NCBI GenBank assembly: GCA_914767715.1
Contig: OU612071.1
Location: 20,955,681-21,015,680, forward strand
Direction of reading: 5' to 3'
Origin: Membranipora membranacea
Lineage: Eukaryota > Bryozoa > Gymnolaemata > Cheilostomatida > Membraniporidae
DNA: 60,000 nucleotides
Under the pieces are notes generated by a model. The model saw only the letters and a program-made list of their open reading frames with translations. It was not told the origin of the DNA and searched no databases. Numbering within the stretch: the first letter of the stretch is position 1; each line of letters begins with the position of its first letter. This document shows, one piece after another, positions 35,721 through 48,248 of the stretch. Position numbers and translations under genes: made by a program.

Positions 35721-38700
35721 GTAGTATTGTAAACTGTCCCCCGCGCGAAAACAACCCCGGGACACTTTACAATATTGTAAACTGTCCCGGGGACACTTTA
35801 CAATAAAAACAGGCCTATTGTAAACTGTCCCCCCCCTATTGTAAACTGTCCCCCCCTATTGTAAAATGTCCCCCCCTATTGTAAACTGTCCCCCCTATTT
35901 GTGACTGTCCATATCGAGAGCCCAGCTGTTTATCACCATTCTAAATGGGTCAGATCATCTAAGTGGAGCATACAATGATGTTCTGGCTGCCACTATGATG
36001 GCCAAAGTTGTACCATGGGGATGGTGGTGGTATCTCATTGAATGAGTGTATAAAGCCTCTTTTTCATATGGTACTTTGGGGATCTATTTTTCGCAAACAC
36101 TAGTTATTTAAAGCTCCTATGATTTAGAGATGTCTGGTTTGCAAAGAAAGGTGCACTAAGCCAACAGTGGATAGATGTGTAGTTGCCAAATCACAGAACA
36201 CACATACATTCATTGCAGGTTCATGAGCCGCGCGAAAACAACCACCCCATTCATTCATCATAAAATCTACCTCCGTCAAGCATTTGCCTAGGAGTGATGG
36301 CAGTCAGTCACAAGTGTGAGCGGGAGAAATAATACTTTTGAGCTTTTCATATTGTGAGGATGGGTATTGCACTGTAAAATATTGCTTAAGCCGCGCGAAA
36401 ACAACCACCCCCTAAGCTGTCTTATAAAGATATCTGTTAAAAAGTCTCAAACATAATGAACCGTGATTTTGCATCCATAATGCGATTATCATAAGGTGAC
36501 TGTGTACCAAATTTCAGATTAGTAGGTCAGAAGTTAATGACACAACGGATGATATGTCGTTCTTTGCAAGTTCATGAGCCGCGCGAAAATAACCACCCCA
36601 TTCAGTCATCTTGAAATCTACCTCAATCAAGCATTTGCCTGTGAGTGATGAAAGTCAGTCACATGTGAGACCTGGAGAAATAACGACTTTTGAGTTTTTC
36701 ATATTGTGCCGCCTGGTATTGGACTGTAAAATATTGCTTAAGCCGCGCGAAAACAACCACCCCCCAAAGTGTCTTATAAAGATTATCTGTCAAAAAGTCT
36801 CAATCATAATGAACCATGATTTGGCAGCCATAATTCGATTGTCATAAGGTGACTGTGTACCAAATTTCAGATTAGTAGGTCAGAAGTTAATGACACAACG
36901 GATGATATGTCGTTCTTTGCAAGTTCATGAGCCGCGCGAAAACAACCACCCCATTCATTCATCTTGAAATCTACCTCAATCAAGAATTTGCCTGTGAGTG
37001 ATGACAGTCAGTCACAAGTGAGAGTGGGAGAAATAACTGCTTTCGAGCTTTTCATATTGTGCGGCCTGGTATTGCCCTGTAAAACATTGCTTAAGCCGCG
37101 CAAAAACAACCACCCCCCAAAGTGTCTTATAAAGATAATCTGTCAAAAAGTCTCAATCATAATTGACCATGATTTGGCAGCCATAATGTGATTGTCATAA
37201 GGTGACTGTGTACCAAATTTCAGATTAGTAGGTCAGAACTTAATGACACAACGGATGATATGTCGTTCTTTGCAAGTTCATGAGCCGCGCGAAAACAACC
37301 ACCCCATTCATTCATCTTGAATTCTACCTCAATCAAGCATTTGCCTGTGAGTGATAAAAGTCAGTCACAAGTGAGACCTGGAGAAATAACGACTTTTGAG
37401 TTTTTCATATTGTGCCGCCTGGTATTGGACTGTAAAATATTGCTTAAGCCGCGCGAAAACAACCACCCCCCAAGCTGTCTTATAAAGATTATCTGTCAAA
37501 AAGTCTCAAACGAAATGAACCATGATTTTCTAGCAATAATGTGATTGTCATGAAGTGACTGTGTACTTAATTTTGGATTAAAAGGTTAGAAATTAATGAC
37601 ACAACGGATGATATGTCGTTCTTTGCAAGCTCATGAGCCGCGCGAAAACAACCACCCCATTCAGTCATCTTGAAATCTACCTCAATCAAGCAGGCCGCAC
37701 AATATGAAAAGCTCAAAAGCGGTCATTTCTCCCAGTCTCACTTGTGACTGACTGTCATCACTCACAGGCAAATTCTTGATTGAGGTAGATTTCAAGATGA
37801 CTGAATGGGGTGGTTGTTTTCGCGCGGCTCATGAACTTGCAAAGAACGACATATCATCCGTTGTGTCATTAATTTCTAACCTTTTAATCCAAAATTAGGT
37901 ACACAGTCACTTCATGACAATCACATTATTGCTAGATATCATGGTTCATTTCGTTTGAGACTTTTTGACAGATAATATTTATAAGACAGCTTGGGGGGTG
38001 GTTGTTTTCGCGCGGCTTAAGCAATGTTTTACAGTCCAATACCAGGCGGCACAATATCAAAACCTCAAAAGTGGTTATTTCTCCAGGTCTCACTTGTGAC
38101 TGACTTTCATCACTCACAGGCAAATGCTTGATTGAGGTAGATTTCAAGATGACTGAATGGGGTGGTTGTTTTCGCGCGGCTCATGAACTTGCAAAGAACG
38201 TCATATCATCCGTTGTGTCATTAAGTTCTGACCTACTAATCTGAAATTTGGTACACAGTCACCTTATGATAATCGCATTATGGATGCAAAATCACGGTTC
38301 ATTATGTTTGAGACTTTTTAACAGATATCTTTATAAGACAGCTTAGGGGGTGGTTGTTTTCGCGCGGCTTAAGCAATATTTTACAGTGCAATACCCATCC
38401 TCACAATATGAAAAGCTCAAAAGTAATTATTTCTCCCGCTCACACTTGTGACTGACTGCCATCACTCCTAGGCAAATGCTTGACGGAGGTAGATTTTAAT
38501 GATGAATGAATGGGGTGGTTGTTTTCGCGCGGCTCATGAACCTGCAATGAAAGTATGTGTGTTCTGTGATGTGGCAACTACACATCTATCCACTGTTGGC
38601 TTAGTGCACCTTTCTTCGCAAACCAGACATCTCTAAATCATAGGAGCTTTAAATAACTAGTGTTTGCGAAAAATAGATCCCCAATGTACCATATGAAAAA

Positions 38701-39040
38701 GAGGCTTTATACACTCATTCAATGAGATACCACCACCGTCCCCATGGTACAACTTTGGCCATCATAGTGGCAGCCAGAACATCATGGTAAGCTCCACTTA
38801 GATGATCTGACCCATTTAGAATGGTGATAAACAGCTGGGCTCTCGATATGGACAGTCACAAATAGGGGGGACAGTTTACAATAGGGGGGGACGGTTTACA
38901 ATAGGGGGGGGGACAGTTTACAATAGGGGGGGACAGTTTACAATAGGCCTGTTTTTATTGTAAAGTGTCCCCGGGACAGTTTACAATATTGTAAAGTGTC
39001 CCGGGGTTGTTTTCGCGCGGGGGACAGTTTACAATACTAC
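35721..39040. mobile_element. 3.3-kb near-palindromic foldback element with tandem sub-repeats
   Basis: The whole 3,320-bp block is a near-palindrome. It starts GTAGTATTGTAAACTGTCCC and ends with its reverse complement at 39021-39040. Both ends then show several copies of TTGTAAACTGTCCCCCC. The inner arms consist of about 350-bp tandem units, each with CCGCGCGAAAACAACC, TGAAATCTACCTCAATCAAG and GTGAGTGATGACAGTCAGTC. The orientation flips at about 37,690-37,770. Flanks show CCTC or ACCTC directly outside both ends, a possible target-site duplication. No transposase is present. The four ~75-codon frames inside are copies of one repeat unit, not genes. Confidence 0.85.
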
Positions 39041-41052
39041 ACCTCCCCTAAACTGAAGTGTTACCCAGCTTAGAGTCAGCAACTACTTTGAGTTTTGCAT
39101 CGCGTAATGCACAAAGCTGATGCTGCCTAGCACATTATTTACTACCCACTAGTGCATTGCTGCGAAACCTTGGTTGCCCTTTAAGGAGTTGGCCAGCATT
39201 TAATTCCTTTTGTTAAAATCCTTGTAAGGGTTAGACTGTGGGGATTAAGTGATGATAAGCAAACTACTCGGGTAGAAGGCTGAGCAGGGATTATGCCTAT
39301 AATACTCAAACTGAAGCATTTTAATCACTGCAGGGTGAAAAATCAAAGTAAGTCTAAGTCAGATCTAAGGAATTGCAAGCAGGCTTAAAAGCTTGACCCT
39401 CACATAAAAGGCAAGCAGAGTGAAATAGGAGGTTCCTGAGTTGTACAATGCTCTATGTGGTGAACTTAAATGGACTATGGCACGAGAGGTGGGTGCTTTG
39501 ACGATAGCCACTTTGGGTCGATGAGTTGATGGAGAGCAAACCTACCTGGTTTGGCTTAGAGTATAAGCGCGAGAGAGATGGGACAAACATTGTTGCACTG
39601 AAGCAATGAAGAGTTGGCAGCCTTCCTAATTGCACAACGGCGTTAACACACCCGATTTTGTCACAATACTGAAACTGAGAATATGTACTGAGGGTTGGAA
39701 GAGATGGATTGAGATGCTCATCAATACACAGCGGTGCCTTAACGCTGCTGGGGCAGTCCATGAGGAGGTTGTTCCGGAGAAGGCCTTGAAACAGTTTGAC
39801 TCATGGTTTCTAGTTAAAGACCTTTGTGTGGTGCAGTTGTATGCATATCACTGTATATTTCATCAGCCTTGGAAACTGACATGCTTACAAAAAATTATTG
39901 CAAAGCCTTCAGTATTGATGATTCAGGAATTCTTAGAATGCTACAAGGAAACTTCTTTGTTTGGCAATAGAAAGCTAATGATGCTATTCCAGATATTGAT
40001 TTCAGCGAGTGTCAATCATTTATTTTTTGACACCAGGTTTTTTGATATGCACAATTAGCATTCCCCAGCAGCTAAACCTATTTAGCAATCATATAAAAGG
40101 TATATGGCACCATATAGTAGGGGTATACAGAGGCGACCGTTCAAGTTATAACTGTGGCTGTTTTGGATTCACTGGGGGGATTGTGCCGTGTGCCAAAAAC
40201 TAATTATCTCCATATGTTACAACAGTATTTTTCTTGGAGACTAATTTCAAATGTCCAATCTTTAAGCTTTACACTGTATTATTATCATTTTATCCTGTGA
40301 TTCATAGGCCATTAGTGATTTGGGTGACTCACGGATGATCTCATGTCTTATTTGCCACACCCAGATAACCCATAGCCAATGTCTCCTGGCACAACACGCC
40401 AATTAGTGCTAGCTTGAAAGATTGGATATTTGGATATAGTTGGAAATCTTGTTCCCTCAGTGAAGAGGATGCTAAGGACAAGATTAGATGGAAAAGTCTA
40501 ATTGAGCCAAGCTTCCGGCAGGCACCCGCTACCCGAACAGGACAGACCGGAGATAGGTGACGATAGGTGAGGATGTGGGGAAATGTCTGCAAATCAATTG
40601 CCATTGAATTTCTATACAATTAACGAAATTGGCAAGCATCTAGAGTGATAGTTTCCCCTGCAGTGAAGAGCAGGTACTATAACTATAATTGCTATGCGGG
40701 CACTATATGAAGCATTTCACTGGCACATTACAGAGCCTATATAAAATGGATATTTGACAACTTTGTTGAGCTATACAATGTATAGCCTGGGCTTTTATTT
40801 GAAATTATTGGTATATGCCAGGATATGAACCTCATAAAATTGACCAAGCAGAAAAAGATGTAACTTTTGAAATTAACTTAAGTCAAAAATACTCCGACTA
40901 GAATTTCAATTTCATTAGTTCATATGATGCGAGATCATTGATTTTTGTGAATTCAGTTACCTCATGATCAACCCTTCAACATTATATATAAGTTGAACCA
41001 AAATTTGGTTTTTTACATTGCGATTAGCATTAGATGTATTATGAGTCCTCAC
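39041..41052. other. Intergenic with an unrecognised open frame
   Basis: The longest open stretch is 39630-40058 (+, 142 codons). It has no recognisable domain and overlaps a 102-codon frame on the other strand. Fragments such as AGAVHEEVVPEKALKQF could be part of a retroelement relic. I do not call a gene. Confidence 0.3.
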
Positions 41053-41148
41053 CTTGTCTACGCCTAGAGATCACTTTGAGATGGCCTGACCTGTCATGCG
41101 ATAAGTACATAGCTGATGATTGGTTAAAATCGTGACTACTTCTGTTAC
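41053..41148 (-). pseudogene. Isolated exon 6 of a diverged paralogue
   Basis: On the minus strand a clean acceptor (GTTTTTCCAG) and donor (CAAG-GTGAGG) bound 96 nt with phases 1 in and 1 out, as in exon 6 of A and B. It reads SSAMYLSHDRSGHLKVISRR, matching the [20 protein letters not shown] core of copy A. It carries no stop. The exon itself looks intact, but I find no exon 5 upstream, so the gene as a whole is not supported. Confidence 0.55.
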
Positions 41149-44130
41149 CTGGAAAAACAAAATATGATGACACCATATCATAGCAATCAAGAACATAATT
41201 ATTTGATCTGTTAAAGAAAAACTAAGCGTGATCAGTACATGGTCTAGGTAATCTTTTAAAGTTATGCCAAAATATTCTGTTTGCAAACAAAATCATATTA
41301 TCCTCACTTCCTGAGGGCTAGCTAATGAGTAAGAGTAACCCTCATCCTTTCTATGATCAACAACTACATCTCACCGTTGCAGCATGGAAATAAGGATGTC
41401 CATGGTGTTGACTGACTTTTACCTCTGCACCGGTCTCTAGATGATGTATGCGTAGTGCTCGTGCTGATATATCCTGTTTGCGAACTAGATTTAGTCAGTA
41501 ATGGATTGACCAATATGAGATTTCGTTATCAAACTTTGGATGTGTAGTATATGGATTCATATAAAGACTACCATTATTTTCTGAAAAAGAGTGAGCATAG
41601 CGATGGATAATTAATTGCATGACGTTAAGTTATATGTTATGGATTTGAATATATACATGACATTAAGTTATATGTTATTGATCTGCCTAATAAAAAAATT
41701 TGAACGGTGTCTGTGGGGCGATCAAACTCTTGACCGTGGTGATTTTTCTTTTGGGGCACAACCATTTTTTAGATGTTGTCCTTGCATTCTGTTTTCAAAT
41801 TAAGAATGATTTTAGACACCAAAACTTATTACTAATTTTTTGGTCAATATAATATATTGTAGTATAGATGAGGTCACCCAAGGTCATTGTCATGATTCTT
41901 TTAACAGGTTTTTGGGAACTGTTTAGTGCTGTGAAAGACTGATCAGAATGAACATGATCTGAGCGAAAGTTGTGATAAAAACCAGTATTGGCAACGGCAT
42001 GCATCTAATAAGTAAGCTGGATACAACGAAATAAAAAGTAACGACTCTGGTTTTCCAGCTGAATACGTTTGCCTGAAGCAGGATACATATTAATTTCTGA
42101 CCGACTTTCTCTTATTCAATTGCTTCCCATCTATTATATGTCTGATACATAATGAGCTTAATTTTTTAAATCTCTAGCTTGAGCTTGAAATGGCTTCACG
42201 TTAAACGCCATATTATAAAACTCACGGCGGCAATTTTTGGTTGTCCTCCGCAACCTACACTCTTTGGTCAATAAACAGTTCTGTTTGTGCTAGCATGTAA
42301 CAGGCTGATGTGCAGAGTACCGGTATCAGTATGTTGAACTATCTTGAGCTCAACTGGAAGATAAGAACACTTCAACTAAATTCTTAGTCAGAGACAACCT
42401 GGCCCTACTGGAGAAACTAATTTTCGTTGTTTGATATACAAGGAGCTATTAGTCTTAAGGACAAGAGCTCTCAAGACCTCTGAGACTGTTGAGATAAGAG
42501 GAAATTCGAAAGCTCTTGGCAGGGAGTCAGTCTCTATGGAGAGCCACAAACAATTCCAACCATGATTCATACCTTTCAAAATTTTAAAGTTTTGATTCTC
42601 AAAATCTAAGAATTTCTGCTAAGCATAGGCGACTACGTTCTATATTTTGGTGTGTGTAAAAAATACATTAGCATAATAAAGTTATCAATAGCTCTTACTT
42701 TGAGATAGTGGTATATGGTATAAGTGGATCTCAAGTTGATCAATTGGAGGTGACGCTTAACATTAAGGTTTTTTTCGATATCTGACTGTAGGTTTTAAAG
42801 TATTCATAATCCAGGCGTGTCAAGGCGATAAAAGATTTTTCAAAATCTGCTCCCGTTGTTTAAATTTAAGTAATGACTCTGGCCTACTGTCTATGCTTAC
42901 CATTTGGATCTGGTTCTCCCTCCAGTTATAATCAGGGCCTCATTGGATGAATTATACACTTTGAGATAACGGTGTGTACATAAATTCTGCAGTCTGACTA
43001 TCAAATTAATTGGATAGTAAATGTCACATGCTGGGAACACAGGATTCAGTTTCAGAAGGAGAACTGTAGAGTAATATCAACCATACAGAAGGAGTATAAT
43101 CATGTTTGTGTGTATATTAGAGTTCGCCTGTAATTGTTCATGAAACCAATGTAAAGGTAAACAGATGTTTCAAAATGAAAAAAAGGACTTCTTTGGCAGG
43201 GCATTGCAGAGGTTGTATATTATGCAAAATTATTAGGAGTTCCTGATTGTGAAAAATTCATACCTCAAAATTAATGTATACTTACTTCAAATCCAATCCT
43301 TATAATGTTCCAAGACAAAAAAAAACATTAATCAGATAGAAAATGCCATAATGTCATTCAGAATATTTTCAGAGTCCTGCATATACCCTTTGAGCATGTA
43401 CAATAACACAGGGAAAGTTCTCAGATCTCAGGAGATTTCAGGGAGAACGAGACAAGGAGCTTAGTAATTAAACAATAAGCTGTAAGCATAAGCTAGCGCT
43501 GTGATGGAGGCAGAGATGCATAACAGATAGCGTCACCCACATTACACATACATCTTCTTGAGATTGTTGGAATACAACATTAAAAGGCTCATTATATTTT
43601 ATGTTTTAATTAAATTATGTTGATTGAGCAAATAAAAGGCTAAATCCAATCTCCGCTTTTGGATGAAATTAGGTGTTTTGTACGCCTAATGTATAATTAA
43701 ATTACTTTTACAGCCTGATAAGACAAAAACCAATTTTGAAATCGGGAGTTTTGTTACTATTATGTGTCATTTAACCATTTTTATCAATCAGCAATTCAAT
43801 CTCCGCTTTTTGAGAGGATTAAGAGCTTTGTACAATGTTTTAGTGAAATTGAATTGTTTTGATCAGGCGATAAGTCAAAATCCATTCTAGGTATTTTTAA
43901 GGGAATCCACAGTTTGTTGCATTTTTATTTTCCAAATTAAATTGATTGATGGGAAAACGCAAACTTTGTTTTATGGCCATGCCTACCCGCAGTGATAAAC
44001 ACTGGCGCATTTAAATCAGGGATAAAGGCTGGTCAGGTCTGGTTGGACAGTCCTTGGTGCACGTTTTTCTGCTATGGTTATGATTGCTCTTCTTTTGGTA
44101 GATTACTGTTTAATTTAGTTTATTATTCAA
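41149..44130. other. Intergenic, AT-rich
   Basis: No gene recognised. A diverged tandem pair of about 150 bp occurs at 43,645-43,900 (both copies have CAATCTCCGCTTTT and TTTGTAC). The 63-codon minus-strand frame at 42388-42579 has no family cue. Confidence 0.35.
43645..43900. repeat. Diverged direct repeat of about 150 bp
   Basis: Two tandem copies begin at about 43,648 and 43,798, each with CAATCTCCGCTTTT followed by G-rich, then TTTGTAC. They carry independent changes. Origin unknown. Confidence 0.5.
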
Positions 44131-45834
44131 GAATAAACATTGATTGATTAACTATCACCAACCATCGATCTACATATCACATGACAGATCAGGCCATCTC
44201 AGAGGGACCTCTAGGCATAGACAAGGTAAGGCATTATAATGGTCCAACTACTAAGAAATGTCCTGAATAACTTAAACGCACACCCACACAAATTAAATCT
44301 TTAGGGTCAGTAATCGAAATAGGAAACTTTTCCTGTTGCCTGTATATATTACCAAATAGGTTGGAACAGTGCTTGGCAACAGCATATAAAATCCAAGGTT
44401 CTAGTTGCAATAAATGTTATTAGCTCATGTCTTTTAGCTAGTCTCGCTCAGTTTTCCAATTGTAAATGCAAATAAATGAGGAGAGGTATTTTTTTTATTG
44501 TACAATTGGGTCATTATTTATTGTAACCTGGTTTAAGTTGGATTGGTGAGTAATTGCAAAGAAAAATCCAATAGTGATTCCTAGCGCCCATTTCCTTTAT
44601 TGCAGTATAAATGATATTCAGCAATTTGTGTTAAATCTAGGCCCTGGTACCAACAGAGAGGCCGTCACCATCAAGATCTCAAATACTCAGGTAGGTACTC
44701 AGAGGTATTTTCACGGCTGGCAACAAGGTAATACTGATTCCCATGAGAATGCTATTTCAAAATTGGTGCTTTTGTTGCATAGAGCTATTGTATGTGTCTA
44801 GCTAGCATATTCATTGATAGAGACATTTTAAATCTTGATTGAATAAAACTTTGATTTCTTTGTTTGATTTGACACTACAGAGATTTACAAGACGTGTAAG
44901 ATTGGTTAGACATGGGAGAAGGTTCAGTTCATGGAGACACCGGCACTGCTCATCAATCATACGCTACCAAAGCATCCGGGCAAAGGTATGATAGTGTTCT
45001 CTTACATCTCCTGATCAACCAATCAGATCCGGTACATTGGCTTCTCTCAATTCTCTTATGTTCAAGGTGTTTCAAGATTCCTAGTGACAGTTGTAAGTAG
45101 ATAACGGCATGCTACAGAAAAGGAAGCAAATTTAAATTTGAGTTACTCATGGAAAGTGAAAAAGTCTAACACAAGGAACTCAAAACAATAATGAAATCTT
45201 GAGTCTATATACTCCTTTCCTAGTATGATATTATCATCTGGGTTCAAACTGAGTTTAATTCATGGACTATCAATTGGTGAGCAATAAAACTCGTATTCAA
45301 GGTAATATCAAGCTAATTAAGGAAATGAAAACCATTTACCCGCAAACATGAAGCAACTAAGCAATCTGCATGACACACAATGATAAACCGTGAGGAAATA
45401 TCCCTATTAATTATGCTGGTGCGCTCTTGTACAGTTTTATCGGTTACATTAGATATTTCATCACATAAAATCAACTAGGACAGGAACTTACTATTTTCAG
45501 GAACAAAATTTTATATATCACTTTTGGTTTGAAATCTGGTTGCCAAGATTAGATGGGTAAGAAACCATTCAGATGCCCTCGCCTCAAGTTCACAATATGA
45601 TTCTGAGTCATGCATTCATCTGATTGCAGGATTTTAGAGGTATAAGCAGCCAATTACCTGTCCCATTGAGATGTCTAAGACATGCATGTAATTATGGTTA
45701 CTACTGTAATCATCAGTCACATGCCAAAAGCTCTTCATCCTCAGTGTGTCGGCCAACCTATCTTGTGGATGAGTGGGTGTTTATTGTGGAGAGACATGGA
45801 CGCTCCGTACGACTTAAGCATGCCCTTGATCAAG
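44131..45834 (+). pseudogene. Partial paralogue C of the secreted-protein family (exons 6, 7, 9, 10)
   Basis: Exon 6 remnant, about 44131-44226: YISHDRSGHLRGTSR, donor CAAG-GTAAGG, with an in-frame TGA near its 5' end. Exon 7, about 44605-44694: EAVTIKISNTQ, donor GTAGGT, with a 2-base insertion after the acceptor relative to the 33755-33837 exon that breaks the phase. Exon 9, 44881-44985: 35 intact codons (RFTRRVRLVRHGRRF). Exon 10, 45630-45834: 205 nt, open, [15 protein letters not shown] and LVDEWVFIVERHGR, with Cys and His/Ser features kept. Exon 8 is absent between 44694 and 44881, and exons 11-12 are not found downstream. The combination reads as a decayed partial gene, though exons 9 and 10 are surprisingly well preserved. 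Confidence 0.7.
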
Positions 45835-46340
45835 GTAGTAAAGAGTAGTTATGAACTCTCTTTTATTTTGGAATTTTGTAATTTTTGTAATTGATATGTG
45901 TGATATTTATAATTGTTGATTTCTCTAACTCATGGATTCGGTTTTTTGGCCTTGTTAGTCTGAACGGTCACAGAGTGCATATTATAACATATAAGGTGCC
46001 ATGATTTATACGAATAGGATAAGTAATAAACTTTAGGATAAAAATAGCAATTTAGATTTTCAAATGTTTGGTATACTTTTTATTAGTGGCAACTGTTAAT
46101 CATGTTATGTATTACAGTTTTGTTATTATCCTTTAGTAGTTTCACTTTGTAAAGTGAAAGTCCTTTATGTTATCTATTACTTGATTGGTATTTCATTATT
46201 GTAAAGGCTCTTTTTATTGGCCTATTTTAATCATTCGTCTGCATCCTTTTTGTTAGTTGTATATTAGATGTTAAACAAAGAAGATGCTTTGTTTAATAAG
46301 TTAATAATAAATAAACTTGTTAGCTTAGGGTTTTCAAGCT
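45835..46340. other. AT-rich spacer
   Basis: No exon or repeat beyond T-rich runs. An exon 11 for paralogue C was looked for here and not seen. Confidence 0.4.
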
Positions 46341-46344
46341 GGGT

Positions 46345-46740
46345 GGCAGACATTTCGCCAATGTACATTTTGCCAATGCTATGTTTTGCCAATCACATTT
46401 CGCCAATCATATTTTGCCAAAGACATTTCGCCAATCTTATTTTGCCAATCACATTTCGCCAAAGATGTTTTGCCAATCTTATTTTGCCAATCACATTTTG
46501 CCAAATACATTTTGCCAATCTTATTTTGCCAGTCACATTTTGCCAAAGACATTTTGCCAATTTTATTTTGCCAATCACATTTTGCCAAAGACATTTCGCC
46601 AGTCATATTTTGCCAATCACATTACACCAAAGATGTTTTGCCAATCTCATTTTGCCAATCTCATTTTGCCAAAGATACTTTGCCAATCTCATTTTGCCGA
46701 TCATAAATTGCCAATAACATTTCGTCAACCAATTAAGGCC
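46345..46740 (+). repeat. 14-bp minisatellite (CATTTTGCCAATC-type)
   Basis: About 28 tandem copies of a 14-bp unit such as ATTTTGCCAATCAC or ATTTCGCCAAAGAC. Unit length is not a multiple of three and the unit lacks stops, which is why several frames on both strands stay open. None of those frames is a gene. Confidence 0.9.
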
Positions 46741-47274
46741 AAATTATTTAATTGCCAATTAAATTTAATTGCCAATTAAGGCGTAGAAATATTAATTCCA
46801 TAAATGCTTCATGATGATGGTAAGGAATGGGACGACTCCAATTGTTTTTGATGAGCACGCGCAATCAGCACTTATTGATTGTTCCCTCTTCATGGTTCTG
46901 GTTTTACTATCCTCATCCCTTTTTGCTGTGACCGTTACAATTACCGATATCAGCACCTGTATTTTTTCCAAAAAATTCAGATTTCAGACTATATTGTCGA
47001 CCGCAAATCTGGATTTGTATTTGCTGTGATCTAAAGTTTAATGACAGATAGTAAGCAATATAGTTTGGTATTAGACACCATATCTATTCAGGGGGGGGGA
47101 CTATGAACGTTTATTCTGCCGTTCAGTCATACATTAATTAAGCACCTACAGGAATAATTATGATAATATGTTATAAGCACACACTGATATAATATAATAT
47201 AATATAATGTCAATGTTTGAACACATAAAGTTATTATATACTCTAGAGTGGAAAATGTGTACAAAAATGAATCT

Positions 47275-47485
47275 GCCCCATTTTCCCAATGTCATTTTCC
47301 CACCAAGCCATTTTCCCACCTCCCATTATCCCACTCTGCCGTTTTCTCTCCTGGACATTTTCCCACCGAGCCATTATCCCACCTGGTTGATTTCCCACTG
47401 TGCCATTTTCCCACCTGCACGTTTTCCCACCAATCTAGTTTCCCACCTGCACGTTTTCCCACCAATCCATTTCTCCACCCACAAA
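47275..47485 (+). repeat. 16-bp minisatellite, left outer arm
   Basis: About 13 copies of a 16-bp unit like CATTTTCCCACCTGCA or CGTTTTCCCACCAATC. The same unit occurs in reverse orientation at 50,498-50,640. Confidence 0.9.
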
Positions 47486-48248
47486 TACGTTAACAATGTT
47501 CACATCCAACCAGCACTGGAGAAAGTTATAGCTTTGGAAATGGAGATGTGAGTTGATTTTATAAGTAATGGGTTGATTTTGATTTGAGTTCTTTATTGCA
47601 CAAGTTAGTCCAAGTGGTTGATTTCATCAAAATTGCCTCCTTGTTATAAACTTCTTTTTCGACAAAACAAATTAATGGTGCTTATGCCAATTCTCAAAAG
47701 TTTTGAGCCATTTAATCATTGCCCGAGCTGAAGAGATTATCATATTACGGTTATTGGCCATATCACTCTACAAAATTAAGCTTGCATCATATGTTATCCG
47801 CCACATGGCTTTCGGTAAAGATTGTTTTACCATTTTACAAGCTTTTATCAATCAACCACCAAACAATGTAAAGAAATTTCCACTCTATGTATATTTATGC
47901 ACAAGATTCTTTCCGAGATGACAATGAAGGATAAGAAAGTTTCAACAATTATTTGCTTTCACCAGGGACCCTTCCTGCTTTTACCAGGGAGGGTGGGAGA
48001 GGTATATCCCTGCCTCCCTGCTTTTACCATATCAACAGTTTGAAACATTAGAGTTGTTTCCACTTGTAAAAAGAAGGGACAACTACCTGCAATACTAAGG
48101 TGAAACATTTTAGAGGAAAAACAATGATGTGATCTATTTCTATTAAAATTGTTTCTAATACGCACAGTACTCCCTGTTTTCCGGCCGCTCTTGTGCACTT
48201 CGCCAGATTTACCGGAGGATCTGGCATTTACCGGAGGATCGGAGGATT

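Noticed and set aside
36611-38147. Four similar ~75-codon frames
   Set aside because: They are copies of the ~350-bp repeat unit of the palindromic element, with independent stops and no conserved start.
39630-40058. 142-codon open frame as a gene
   Set aside because: No motif, no splice partner and an equally open 102-codon frame on the opposite strand; composition looks like a retroelement relic at best.
41047-44230. Pair of ~80-bp inverted sequences that looked like terminal repeats of a 3.2-kb transposon
   Set aside because: The matching stretches end exactly at GT donors and read as exon 6 of the secreted-protein family in both orientations, so they are paralogous exons, not transposon ends.
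46268-46779. Overlapping long open frames (75-149 codons) on both strands
   Set aside because: They are the translation of a 14-bp stop-free minisatellite in successive frames. Repeated FCQSHFANHILPK-type peptides simply cycle with the repeat.
47207-47551. Open frames rich in Phe/Pro/His
   Set aside because: They translate the 16-bp CATTTTCCCACC array; no start context, splice support or family.
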